Origin: a virus | Length of the DNA: 30,098 nt | Direction: 5' to 3' (one strand) | Virus record (IMG/VR): IMGVR_UViG_3300023184_003625 | Location: 1-30,098 of that record | Shown: positions 6,588 to 14,199 of the stretch, one piece after another | Layout: the number at the start of each line of letters is the position of its first letter | Numbering within the stretch: position 1 is the stretch's first letter | The notes under the pieces: model-generated | Database searches by the model: none | The model's input: the letters and a program-made list of their open reading frames with translations, nothing else | Told to the model about the DNA's origin: nothing | Program-made: the position numbers and the translations under genes

Positions 6588-7400
6588 CTAGCGCCAGTGA
6601 TTTTTTATCTCAGAATCTGAGACTTGATCTGGTTTGGGTTGTCCGTGAAAAATCAGTAGACTGGTTTCTGGACCAAATCTGGTGCCTGCACCAGGGGTAA
6701 GATGGGTGCGTTTGATCGGGTCCAGGCCCCCATCTAGTGCTTGCCAACGCCAACTCAAGGCTGATTTTTCAGGAAAAAAACGTCGTTGATTGGGCTTTAA
6801 AACAGCAGTGAGATAGTCTTGATCACCATGATACTTGGCGCACAACCTAAGAACATCTTGTTGAGAAAATTCTGTCCAAATATAGGCAAACTTTTCTGTG
6901 TGCCAATACATCACACTTGAATTGATGCCTTGAAATTTAGGTTTCCAGAGTGTTCGGTAATCTCGTATGGCCCAAATGTGTGTTGAACTCAATTGTGTGA
7001 TCCAGTCCAAATTGTTGACTATCACTGTATCAAGATCTAGGTACAGCAATTGACCGGAATGGTGTGCAGGATTGAACAACTGCATCTTGTACCACCAGGA
7101 TTTTTTGCTGCCACGTATGCCTGGCCATTCAGTCAACACATGTTTGATCATGTGTGGCGGAACCATGCGGTCATGTTCGGTATACACATGCATGCGAATT
7201 TCACGTGATAGATTACGACTCAGCATGCTGTAGAGAATATCCACATAATTCCAATTATAAACATCTCCGTGTATAACGCAAGCACAGTCAACTGGTGCGT
7301 TCGGCTGAGGTGTATCAACCATTGTTTGATTATATTTGGCCGCACGATGGGCTTCCCTGGCCGCACGATGCTCTTGCTTCAATTGCTCTGGAGTTTTCAT
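6588..7400 (-). CDS. GT-A type glycosyltransferase (GT8-like), phage-encoded
   Basis: The 270-residue protein shows a GT-A pattern: a DxD motif in LLYLDLDTVIVNNLDW (DLDT at 122-125), a substrate-binding-like segment KSWWYKMQLF before it and HGDQDYLTAVL after it. Such enzymes transfer a sugar from a nucleotide donor, using a divalent metal held by DxD. The first 30 residues are a charged helical extension with a repeated EHRAARE / AHRAAKY pattern, encoded by a 13-base direct repeat at 7337-7349 and 7358-7370. The start overlaps the GT17-like gene by ATGA. Acceptor and donor are unknown. Confidence 0.8.
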   Translation of the reverse strand: MKTPEQLKQEHRAAREAHRAAKYNQTMVDTPQPNAPVDCACVIHGDVYNWNYVDILYSMLSRNLSREIRMHVYTEHDRMVPPHMIKHVLTEWPGIRGSKKSWWYKMQLFNPAHHSGQLLYLDLDTVIVNNLDWITQLSSTHIWAIRDYRTLWKPKFQGINSSVMYWHTEKFAYIWTEFSQQDVLRLCAKYHGDQDYLTAVLKPNQRRFFPEKSALSWRWQALDGGLDPIKRTHLTPGAGTRFGPETSLLIFHGQPKPDQVSDSEIKNHWR

Positions 7401-8188
7401 TCAGTTAATGGAGCATGATTCCAATATTGTGGATAATTTTTTAAAATGTTTTGCACTATGGCAGGATATGCGGTGACAATAGTTTGAGTAGTACACTTGT
7501 GATTGATTGCGGAAACAGTATCTAGTCGTTTGAATGCTTCTAGTATTTGTTCAGGATCTCGGTGCTGACTTTCAATGCAACTTACAACTTTGTTTTTTAC
7601 CAATTCATCAGTGCCAATCCAGGTCCAGTGCCAACCCACTGGCTCCTTGAGTCCCACACAATGACTTCGATCTTTACGTTTGACGTTTTGTCCTTTGTAT
7701 AATTCGTGCGGAGTTGCAAACATGCGTTTTCGAGCAACCACACTGCCTTTCCAATTGCGATCGGCTTTTTGATCAAAACGGTACAGGTACATTTCAAATC
7801 CACATGTGACTGGACGGTCATGAGAGTTCATCAAATCAACTATGGCAGACCATTTGGTGGGATCGATAATTTCATCAAGATCACCGTGTATCACAATATC
7901 ATCCTCACTGTATTGATCAATTGCAGGTTGTAAACCTTGTCGCATCATGGTCTCACAAATCAAATTGGTTTGATCTTGATTGAGTTCCAGTGTGACCACT
8001 TGGATACGATCTTTGTATTTTTCTTGGAATCTTGACAAGTTGTTGGTCAAATGGTAAGGCTTGGGTCGGCCGCTGAATGTTCTGCTGGCTTCTAACACTA
8101 TCCACCTATCCACATAGTGGTTAGTGATTGCTAGATGTATGTCCAGCATGTCAAATTCATCATTGAATAAAAGTGTATCTATGACCAT
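7397..8188 (-). CDS. Glycosyltransferase family 17-like (N-acetylglucosaminyltransferase-like)
   Basis: The opening, with LLFNDEFDMLDIHL followed by a W-V-L-E-A segment and TFSGRPKPYHL, and the central HGDLDEI (101-107), match the pattern of GT17 (beta-1,4-mannosyl-glycoprotein beta-1,4-N-acetylglucosaminyltransferase family), which is common in aquatic phages and bacteria. HGDLDE provides the DxD-type metal site. The 263-residue length fits the catalytic domain alone. The start overlaps the stop of the methyltransferase (TAATG), and its end overlaps the next glycosyltransferase, so these genes form a translationally coupled minus-strand run. The eukaryotic activity should not be assumed; the acceptor is unknown. 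Confidence 0.85.
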   Translation of the reverse strand: MVIDTLLFNDEFDMLDIHLAITNHYVDRWIVLEASRTFSGRPKPYHLTNNLSRFQEKYKDRIQVVTLELNQDQTNLICETMMRQGLQPAIDQYSEDDIVIHGDLDEIIDPTKWSAIVDLMNSHDRPVTCGFEMYLYRFDQKADRNWKGSVVARKRMFATPHELYKGQNVKRKDRSHCVGLKEPVGWHWTWIGTDELVKNKVVSCIESQHRDPEQILEAFKRLDTVSAINHKCTTQTIVTAYPAIVQNILKNYPQYWNHAPLTE

Positions 8189-8826
8189 TAGAATTGAAAT
8201 ATTATTTGATATTCATCGTAGATGGGCAAATGATTTTTTGTTTCAAGGTATTCAACAACAGCCCGACCTTTACCTGTGCGACGGTTGTTGGCCGACCATC
8301 GGCTGTTGTCATCAATGGCCACTACACAGCCAGACTTCAAGTGTGGCTCAATTGCTAAGAACTCTTTTAAGTGATGGTTGGCACTGTCTGTGTCATCATC
8401 CCATTTGACGTCCCATGAATCTAAATAGTATAGGTCGACTTGACCCAAGTCATCCAGTGACTCAAGCCAGTCCACACTGTCACTACAAGTCACACTAAAT
8501 CGATTACTAGTCAAGTGTCCACGTGCGGTTGCCACTGCGGCAGGATCAATGTCTACACTTCGTACCTGACCGCCATGCCAGTCCACAAACTCTGTGAACA
8601 GTGCGGCACTTTGGCCATCTTTCCAATTACCTGGGGTACGCAAGGTGCCGGTTTCAACAATAGAAAAGTTTTCTTTGCGTTGATTCAACAACAAACGAAA
8701 CATGATGTCAAAGCCAATGGCTCGTTTGTAAATGCCCTCTGCTAGTAGTCTTTTTGCTCCACTTACTTCAGGACTCAGCAATTCATAATATGTGTTACGG
8801 TAGTGTTCCAACCAGGATTTGTTCAT
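8188..8826 (-). CDS. Class I SAM-dependent methyltransferase
   Basis: A 212-residue Rossmann methyltransferase: motif I region IVETGTLRTPGNWKDGQSA, an acidic end of strand beta-2 in VRSVDIDP, and motif IV in VDLYYLDSWD, followed by GCVVAIDDN. The arrangement fits the Methyltransf_24-type group often found in glycan-modification loci. In the surrounding glycosyltransferase run it may methylate a sugar hydroxyl or carboxyl; this is inferred from context. The ATG overlaps the stop of the upstream methyltransferase (ATGA), and a TTTAAATA box sits four bases before it. Confidence 0.8.
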   Translation of the reverse strand: MNKSWLEHYRNTYYELLSPEVSGAKRLLAEGIYKRAIGFDIMFRLLLNQRKENFSIVETGTLRTPGNWKDGQSAALFTEFVDWHGGQVRSVDIDPAAVATARGHLTSNRFSVTCSDSVDWLESLDDLGQVDLYYLDSWDVKWDDDTDSANHHLKEFLAIEPHLKSGCVVAIDDNSRWSANNRRTGKGRAVVEYLETKNHLPIYDEYQIIFQF

Positions 8827-9416
8827 GGTGTATTTAAATGATCTTGTTGGTTGTCATGCGGTTTTGACACCAGCCAGCAACGTCCGGCTCTGCGTACTTT
8901 TATATTCTGTGGTCCAAAAAAATCCCAAATTGCTTGTTGCACACCTGGATAGCCTTTGGTGTAATCATCTCCGCCAAACAAGGCACCTGGTCGCATTTTT
9001 GGCCACCAGGCTTCAAGATCCTTGGTCACTGCTTGATAACTGTGTCCTGCGTCTACATAACAAAAGTCCACAGACTCATCATCAAACTTTTTGGCGGCAT
9101 TCCAACTCATCATATTCAACATGGTAATGTGTTTGATAACTGGTTTCAAATTTTGTCTAAATATCTTTTTCAAGTCCTGCACAGTGTCAGGATCATATGC
9201 TATGTCGGCTTCACCCTTCCAACTATCCACACAATAAAATTCACCTAGTTTTTGTCGATTCAGCAATTCAACCACGCAATAGGCCGCACTGCGTCCAGTC
9301 CATGACCCCAACTCCACCCAGGTTCCTGAATTGGGAAATTGATCCAATACTATATCAAGCATCACTGTGTTTTTGTGGCTCATGAAACCCGAGATGTCTT
9401 GATAAAAATGATTCAT
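8823..9416 (-). CDS. Class I SAM-dependent methyltransferase (Methyltransf_24-like)
   Basis: With the start at the ATG at 9416 the protein is 197 residues. Motifs are WVELGSWTGRSA (SAM-binding loop), FYCVDSWKG (beta-2 acidic residue), VDFCYVDAGHSYQAV (motif IV) and PGALFGGDDY. I chose 9416 over the longer frame to 9506 because the extra 30 residues are not conserved in style and overlap the divergent gene at 9454, and because a late-type box GGTAAATA lies four bases before 9416. The H in DAGHSY and the GGDD pattern are typical of the group. It leads the minus-strand run 9416-6588. Confidence 0.82.
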   Translation of the reverse strand: MNHFYQDISGFMSHKNTVMLDIVLDQFPNSGTWVELGSWTGRSAAYCVVELLNRQKLGEFYCVDSWKGEADIAYDPDTVQDLKKIFRQNLKPVIKHITMLNMMSWNAAKKFDDESVDFCYVDAGHSYQAVTKDLEAWWPKMRPGALFGGDDYTKGYPGVQQAIWDFFGPQNIKVRRAGRCWLVSKPHDNQQDHLNTP

Positions 9417-9420
9417 TTTG

Positions 9421-9428
9421 TATTTACC
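9421..9428 (-). promoter_or_regulatory. Candidate late promoter box GGTAAATA (divergent pair, minus side)
   Basis: Minus-strand GGTAAATA is separated by CAAA from the ATG at 9416. It shares a 37-base intergenic gap with a perfect TATAAATA on the plus strand (9441-9448), making a compact divergent control region for the two halves of the glycan island. Confidence 0.45.
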
Positions 9429-9440
9429 GTAATATACGCC

Positions 9441-9448
9441 TATAAATA
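9441..9448 (+). promoter_or_regulatory. Perfect T4-type late promoter box TATAAATA
   Basis: TATAAATA is the exact T4 late promoter consensus, which T4 places at -13 to -6. The ATG at 9454 begins five bases after the box, so the predicted +1 is the A of the start codon and the mRNA of the five-gene plus-strand operon would be leaderless at its first gene. No Shine-Dalgarno is present in the gap. Confidence 0.75.
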
Positions 9449-9453
9449 TCAAC

Positions 9454-10212
9454 ATGAAAATTGTAATTGTCACTGGTGGATTTGATCCACTGCATTCCGG
9501 ACACATATCTTTACTTAATCATGCTGATCACCTGGGCGATCATGTGATTGTGGGTTTGAACTCTGATCACTGGCTCGCACGCAAAAAAGGCAGACCGTTT
9601 ATGTCATGGCGTGAGCGAATGACTATATTGGAAAACCTACACATGGTCGACGAAGTGATTGCATTTGACGACAGTGATGATACAGCCTGTGATGCTATCC
9701 GCCAGGTTCGCGTAAAGTATCCCAATGATAACATTGTTTTTGCCAACGGTGGAGATCGCACAGCAGACAATATTCCAGAAATGACGTTTGACGATGTGGA
9801 GTTTGTGTTTGGCGTGGGTGGCAACAACAAAGCCAACTCTAGCAGTTGGATTTTGGACAACTGGAAAAAACCACGCACCGAACGTGCCTGGGGCTACTAC
9901 CGTGTGTTGCACGAAGTAGGCAATCATGTCAAACTCAAAGAACTCACGGTGAATCCCAAAACATGCCTAAGTATGCAACGTCATGACCAACGTGCAGAAT
10001 TTTGGTTTGTGGCCGAGGGAGAAGCCACAGTGTACACAGTAGATCCCCACAGCACTGAATATGACTTGATGGCCAGCCCAGCACGACATCAAAGCACCTG
10101 GATCCGACTCAATGAATGGCATCAATTGTGTAATGAAACAGATGAACCTTTGCGACTGATTGAAATTCAGTACGGTGAAAATTGTGTGGAAGAGGACATT
10201 GAACGCAGATGA
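9454..10212 (+). CDS. Bifunctional cytidylyltransferase / mannose-6-phosphate isomerase-type cupin
   Basis: Two domains are visible in 252 residues. Residues 1-135 form a HIGH-type nucleotidyltransferase: GGFDPLHSGH (H14, H17), then a GxN segment VGLNSDHW and a dinucleotide-like GGDR, as in HldE C-terminal or TagD-type cytidylyltransferases; the usual ISS-K end motif is altered (SSSWILDNW). Residues 143-250 form a cupin of the type II mannose-6-phosphate isomerase family: RAWGYYRVL, LSMQRHDQRAEFWFVAEG and VYTVD. In bacteria this cupin is usually fused to a GDP-mannose pyrophosphorylase of a different fold. It opens the plus-strand operon and overlaps the next gene by ATGA. Likely role: supply or modify a nucleotide-activated sugar. 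Substrate is inferred only. Confidence 0.85.
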   Translation: MKIVIVTGGFDPLHSGHISLLNHADHLGDHVIVGLNSDHWLARKKGRPFMSWRERMTILENLHMVDEVIAFDDSDDTACDAIRQVRVKYPNDNIVFANGGDRTADNIPEMTFDDVEFVFGVGGNNKANSSSWILDNWKKPRTERAWGYYRVLHEVGNHVKLKELTVNPKTCLSMQRHDQRAEFWFVAEGEATVYTVDPHSTEYDLMASPARHQSTWIRLNEWHQLCNETDEPLRLIEIQYGENCVEEDIERR

Positions 10213-10892
10213 AGCCCATTCCTGTTTTCATAGGTTATGATCCAAGAGAGGCTGTGGCCTATCATACCTGTGTAAACTCAATCATAAGACATTCGTCTAG
10301 ACCTGTGGCTGTGATTCCCTTGGCGTTGAATCTGTTTGAAGACTACACCGAAACACACACAGATGGGTCAAATCAATTTATCTACAGTAGATTCTTGGTA
10401 CCGCATTTGATGAACTATGTAGGTTGGGCTATTTTCATTGACGGCGACATGATTTTACGCGATGACATAGTCAAACTTTGGGAACTTCAAGAATTAAACA
10501 AAGACGTCATGGTGGTCAAACACAATTATCAAACGCGAATGACTGAAAAATATCTAGGATCAAAAAACGAAAATTATCCAAGAAAAAATTGGTCCAGTGT
10601 GATATTATGGAACTGCAACAGTTTTCCTAACAGACGATTGACACCTGAATTTGTACAAAAATCCACTGGCAGTTTCTTGCATCGTTTTTCTTGGCTTGAA
10701 GATGACAGAATTGGCGAATTGCCACCGGAGTGGAATTGGTTGCCCGACGAGTATGGCGTGAATTTGGATGCCAAACTGTTGCATTACACACTTGGGGCTC
10801 CTTGTTTTCATGAGTTTGCCACAACACCACAAAGTGATGAGTGGCACAGAGAACACATGTTGACAGATTACTGTTTGCAAAGGATGATTTGA
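10209..10892 (+). CDS. GT-A type glycosyltransferase
   Basis: 227 residues. The N-terminal FIGYDPREAVAYHTCVNSII is a typical donor-binding opening of small phage/bacterial GT-A transferases, and the DxD motif is IFIDGDMIL (DGD at 78-80). A downstream WNWLPDEYG and HYTLGAP are consistent with a metal-binding His near the C-terminus. It overlaps the fusion gene by ATGA and the next gene by TGATG. It probably adds a sugar to a glycan chain; the linkage is unknown. Confidence 0.82.
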   Translation: MKPIPVFIGYDPREAVAYHTCVNSIIRHSSRPVAVIPLALNLFEDYTETHTDGSNQFIYSRFLVPHLMNYVGWAIFIDGDMILRDDIVKLWELQELNKDVMVVKHNYQTRMTEKYLGSKNENYPRKNWSSVILWNCNSFPNRRLTPEFVQKSTGSFLHRFSWLEDDRIGELPPEWNWLPDEYGVNLDAKLLHYTLGAPCFHEFATTPQSDEWHREHMLTDYCLQRMI

Positions 10893-11278
10893 TGAATCAA
10901 GACTGGTTGTTCCTGAGCAAAAACAACAAGGATGAGTATATCAACATGCTGGCAGCCAGTGCTGGAATTGAACCAACTGACAGTGACTATTTTGATTTTC
11001 ACTATGACATTGAAGTAGACAAGAAAAAACTTGTGTTGCGTGGTATTCTCAAGCACAAAATCATGCAAAAGTGCTGGCAAGGTGCCCACGATTTTTGGTA
11101 TATAGACTCGGGTTATGCTGGCAACAACGTGTCACCAACCAACCCTCGAGGAATAAAAATCTATCACAGGATAGTAAAAATAATTTACAGCATAAAGAAA
11201 TTCAACAAAGACCTGCTGATCGTTGGTCTAAATTGGGGATTATCTTACAACCTCGACGTCACGGACGAAGAATCATAG
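10892..11278 (+). pseudogene. Capsule-synthesis-like protein, N-terminal fragment (frameshifted gene)
   Basis: The start is the ATG at 10892, overlapping the stop of the glycosyltransferase (TGATG). The sequence is protein-like up to about residue 95 (NPRGIKIYHRIV) and then becomes a meaningless frame ending at 11278. The expected continuation lies in the -1 frame from 11176, so one A appears to be missing in the A5 run at 11176-11180. Adding one A restores a single 270-residue protein, close to the 280 residues of the paralogue at 14997. Either the gene is broken, or the genome or assembly carries a homopolymer error. Its N-terminal part is less similar to its paralogues than its C-terminal half. 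Confidence 0.65.
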
Positions 11279-11703
11279 TGGCAGCACCTGACGAAAAGCC
11301 TTGCAGATTTTATGGCATTGATCAAGCACAATGGATCGACGATACGGTGACCCAAATCAGACAACTCACAGACCGTCCTGTAGAAGTTCGACAACGTTCT
11401 CCCAAACGCATTGATAGAGTTGCCACAGCACCATTGAGCCAAGAACTAGTCAATGATGTACATGCCCTGGTCACATTCAACAGTGTGGCCGCAGTAGAAG
11501 CCATATTCGCAGGAGTTCCTGCGTTTGTACTGGCACCTGTTCATGTGGCAGCACCAGTGGCAAACACCACGTTGGACAGTATTGAAGATCCTGCCTGGGC
11601 CGATCAAGACCTATTAGATGCTTGGTGTCACAGCATGGCCTACGGTCAATATCACGTGAAAGAACTTAGAAATGGCACAGCATTTAGGATGATGCAAGAA
11701 TGA
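11176..11703 (+). pseudogene. Capsule-synthesis-like protein, C-terminal fragment (frameshifted gene)
   Basis: From 11176 the frame reads KNNLQHKEIQQRPADRW and then a segment clearly related to the two paralogues in this island: SKLGIILQPRRHGRRIIVAA against KLGIHLQPWRQGNNIVIAV at 14997; EAIFAGVPAFVLAPVHVAAP against QSIIAGVPAFVGVDSLAAP; and the C-terminal WCHS pattern. The family resembles KpsS/capsule-polysaccharide biosynthesis (Kdo-transferase-like) proteins. The strongly conserved HP after the RPV segment is replaced by QRSP here, so the copy may be degenerate besides the frameshift. The end overlaps the next start by ATGA. Confidence 0.65.
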
Positions 11704-12665
11704 AAGTTGTGAGTTATTTGGCCACCTTGCCCAAAAAAGATCAATACACAGCAGAGTCTTTGCAAAAGGCACAAGACAAAAGCAATACCTTGAGATACTT
11801 TATACAAGGTGTTAATGCCTGTGATGATGATGGTATCATATCTGATGATTTAGCATACCAACCCAGTGATGTTGCAGTGATACTGGGTTGGGTACACGAG
11901 CATGGAAAGACTGCCGCACATTTGCAATTACGTCAGAATATTGTGGACGGCCAACGTGCCAATAATGGCAGAACTGTGATAGCAGATTCAAATTTATTTT
12001 TGTATAAAAATACTGAGAATCCTGGTTACTGGTTGCGCTACAGTTTTGATGGGGTGTTTCCCAACACAGGGGAATACTGCGATCAGACTCCCGATCCTGA
12101 TCGTTGGCAAACAATCCAAGCACAAACAGGTATCAGACTGGAGCCCTGGAGAACCCAAGGCAATCATATTCTGATTTGTCTACAGCGTGATGGCGGTTGG
12201 AGCATGGCTGGTTGGGACGTGATAGACTGGGCTGTCAAAACAATTGCGGAGATTAGAAAATACAGTGATCGTCCCATAAGAATTCGACCACATCCTGGCG
12301 ACAAACGAGCCGTGAAATATTGTGAACGACTGATCAAACTTTGCGTTGGACGTAGATTGCTCAATGTACATCTCAGCAAAACAGCATCAACTCTCATGCA
12401 AGATTTTGTCAATTGCTGGGCAGTGGTCAATCACAATTCCAGTCCTGCTGTGGCAGCGGCCATAGAAGGCATACCTGTGTTTGTGACTGATCCTGATCGT
12501 AGTCAGGCCCGAGACATAGCAGGATCCGGACTCAATCGCATAGAAAAACCACATACTCCTGATCGAGAGTCCTGGATACAACGTATTGCACAGTTTCACT
12601 GGAGTCATGAAGAACTCAAATCAGGTGCTTGCTGGGCACACATGAGAAAATGGGCAAACAAATGA
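11700..12665 (+). CDS. Capsule-polysaccharide-synthesis-like protein, 321 aa
   Basis: Paralogue of the genes at 10892 and 14997. Shared landmarks are IRLEPWRTQGNHILICLQRDG, IRKYSDRPIRIRPHPGDKRA, WAVVNHNSSPAVAAAIEGIP and VFVTDPDRSQARDIA followed by LNRIEKPHTPDRESW. The conserved RPHP and the NxSxP-A-A-I-GxP blocks recall the C-terminal nucleotide-sugar-binding half of KpsS/capsule synthesis glycosyltransferases. The N-terminal 130 residues are specific to this copy. It starts by ATGA overlap and ends by ATGA overlap inside the plus-strand operon. Transferase activity is likely but not proven. Confidence 0.72.
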   Translation: MKVVSYLATLPKKDQYTAESLQKAQDKSNTLRYFIQGVNACDDDGIISDDLAYQPSDVAVILGWVHEHGKTAAHLQLRQNIVDGQRANNGRTVIADSNLFLYKNTENPGYWLRYSFDGVFPNTGEYCDQTPDPDRWQTIQAQTGIRLEPWRTQGNHILICLQRDGGWSMAGWDVIDWAVKTIAEIRKYSDRPIRIRPHPGDKRAVKYCERLIKLCVGRRLLNVHLSKTASTLMQDFVNCWAVVNHNSSPAVAAAIEGIPVFVTDPDRSQARDIAGSGLNRIEKPHTPDRESWIQRIAQFHWSHEELKSGACWAHMRKWANK

Positions 12666-13396
12666 TACAAGTTATAACCAGTTTCAATCAGTCCTACTAC
12701 GATCTTATTGGGCAAGACAGCGTGGAGAGTTTTATAAAGTATTGGCCACAGCACATAAAATTAACATGCTATGTTGAAGAGTTTACACTGCCTGACCATG
12801 AGAGACTTGAACAGATAGGCTTTGACAGTCTTGATCCTGATTACAAACGCTTTCAGGCTCAAACAGATCTAAATCAAAGTCAAAAAAAGTTTGCCAAAAA
12901 GGCCTACAGTTTCATGCATGCCATTGCCAGTCCACAAGCAGATTGGATTTTTTGGATGGATGCTGATGTGGTATCAGTCAAAGAATTACCTTTAGAATTG
13001 TTGGAAAGAATACTAAAACCAGGATGCTTGAGCATGTACATGGGTGTGACCTACACTGCCGACAAAGCAGGTAATGCTGGTCATTGGCTGGTACCCGAAA
13101 CAGGAATCTTTGCTGTAAATACCCGCCACTGGCAGTTCAAAACATTTAGATCCGAGTATGTGCGAAGATATCACCAAAGAGACTACAGTGACTTACGTAG
13201 ATTTTATGACAATGATGTTTTTGGTGCCGCACTCGGTGTGGTCAAACAATGTCGTGTGAATGACCTTTGTCATGGATTCGCTAAACCTTACAAAACACCA
13301 CTTCCGCACACTGTCATGGGTGAATACTTGATACACTACAAGGCCAAACACTCAAAGGCCGAATACAGTCAAGAACCTACTGAACAAGACCAGTAA
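12662..13396 (+). CDS. GT-A type glycosyltransferase-like protein
   Basis: With the ATG at 12662, overlapping the upstream stop by ATGA, the protein is 244 residues. It has the GT-A pattern KKAYSFMHAI, then ADWIFWMDADVVS (DAD metal motif), ETGIFAVNTRHW and FYDNDVFGAAL. It is a relative of the convergent gene 13369-14199, which has HKAYSVAHCAANCSADVLFW and DADMV in the same order. The longer frame from 12629 would overlap the upstream gene by 37 bases and is less likely. The gene's 3' end overlaps the opposing gene by 28 bases, with no terminator between them. Confidence 0.78.
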   Translation: MIQVITSFNQSYYDLIGQDSVESFIKYWPQHIKLTCYVEEFTLPDHERLEQIGFDSLDPDYKRFQAQTDLNQSQKKFAKKAYSFMHAIASPQADWIFWMDADVVSVKELPLELLERILKPGCLSMYMGVTYTADKAGNAGHWLVPETGIFAVNTRHWQFKTFRSEYVRRYHQRDYSDLRRFYDNDVFGAALGVVKQCRVNDLCHGFAKPYKTPLPHTVMGEYLIHYKAKHSKAEYSQEPTEQDQ

Positions 13397-14199
13397 TTTT
13401 CTGTTCTAGGACATATTAGATCTTTTGCCGCGCTCTTGCCTGTATCTTTGCGCTTGCCTTTGAGATGGTCCAAGTAAGCACCCCAGGCAGTGTTGATCAG
13501 CGGATGACCTTCGCCTTTGATGAGTCCTGCTGACCAGTTGAGTTGTCGCCATGCAGGATTGGCACTTTGTACTTCTTTTCTAGTTTCATCAAACACCCAA
13601 CAGTCATTCCATTCTGCCATGGTCATTAGTCTGCCAGAATCATATGCCAATTGGAATTCTTTCAGCCAGACCCGTGTCACAGGATCCTGCAAGTTCATAC
13701 CATACAGACCACACTCTGTGAATTTCTTTTCTCTTCCCAAATAGGCCAGTCCTGTGCCAGCAGGCATTTGACTTGTGACAAAATCCAATGTTATGGGTGT
13801 GTGACACACCATGTCCGCATCCATCCAGAACAGCACATCTGCTGAACAGTTGGCAGCACAGTGAGCAACAGAATATGCCTTGTGACTGAAACGTATGGCA
13901 TCCCAACGAAAACCTATTCCAGGTGCTTTGCCTTTGCGATCCACAGGTCCGGTGGCAACCAAGCCACGTGCTCTAGGGTCATTACCCCAGCGTTGTTTGA
14001 ACGCCACAATCTCTGGACTCACTGCGTGTAAGTCTCTTACGTGTAAATTGGGCGCACTCTGTGTGATGGTACAATCTTCTGTGTAAACATACAGGTCAAC
14101 TTCTTGGGGCCAGTTTTGTAAAAATGTATCAATCATGCGACTGGCATATTTTCGATAGCCAGCGGCGTGAAATGTTGTTAATACTGCATATTTGGTCAT
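13369..14199 (-). CDS. GT-A type glycosyltransferase-like protein, paralogue of 12662-13396
   Basis: 276 residues. The opening YAVLTTFHAAGYRKYASRMI and LQNWPQEVDLYVYTED align with VITSFNQSYYDLIG and IKYWPQHIKLTCYVEE of the convergent neighbour; the metal motif is FWMDADMV. A conserved ECGLYGMN follows. It is transcribed toward the plus-strand operon and ends 28 bases inside its last gene. Its ATG overlaps the FkbM-like methyltransferase stop by four bases. Donor and acceptor unknown; a role in the same surface glycan is inferred. Confidence 0.78.
   Translation of the reverse strand: MTKYAVLTTFHAAGYRKYASRMIDTFLQNWPQEVDLYVYTEDCTITQSAPNLHVRDLHAVSPEIVAFKQRWGNDPRARGLVATGPVDRKGKAPGIGFRWDAIRFSHKAYSVAHCAANCSADVLFWMDADMVCHTPITLDFVTSQMPAGTGLAYLGREKKFTECGLYGMNLQDPVTRVWLKEFQLAYDSGRLMTMAEWNDCWVFDETRKEVQSANPAWRQLNWSAGLIKGEGHPLINTAWGAYLDHLKGKRKDTGKSAAKDLICPRTENYWSCSVGS

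Noticed and set aside
9417-9506. Longer methyltransferase start at 9506
   Set aside because: It would overlap the divergent fusion gene by 53 bases and add 30 residues that do not belong to the fold.
11171-11185. Programmed -1 ribosomal frameshift at the A5 run
   Set aside because: The site is not a proper X-XXY-YYZ heptamer in the zero frame and I see no strong downstream stem; a missing base is simpler.
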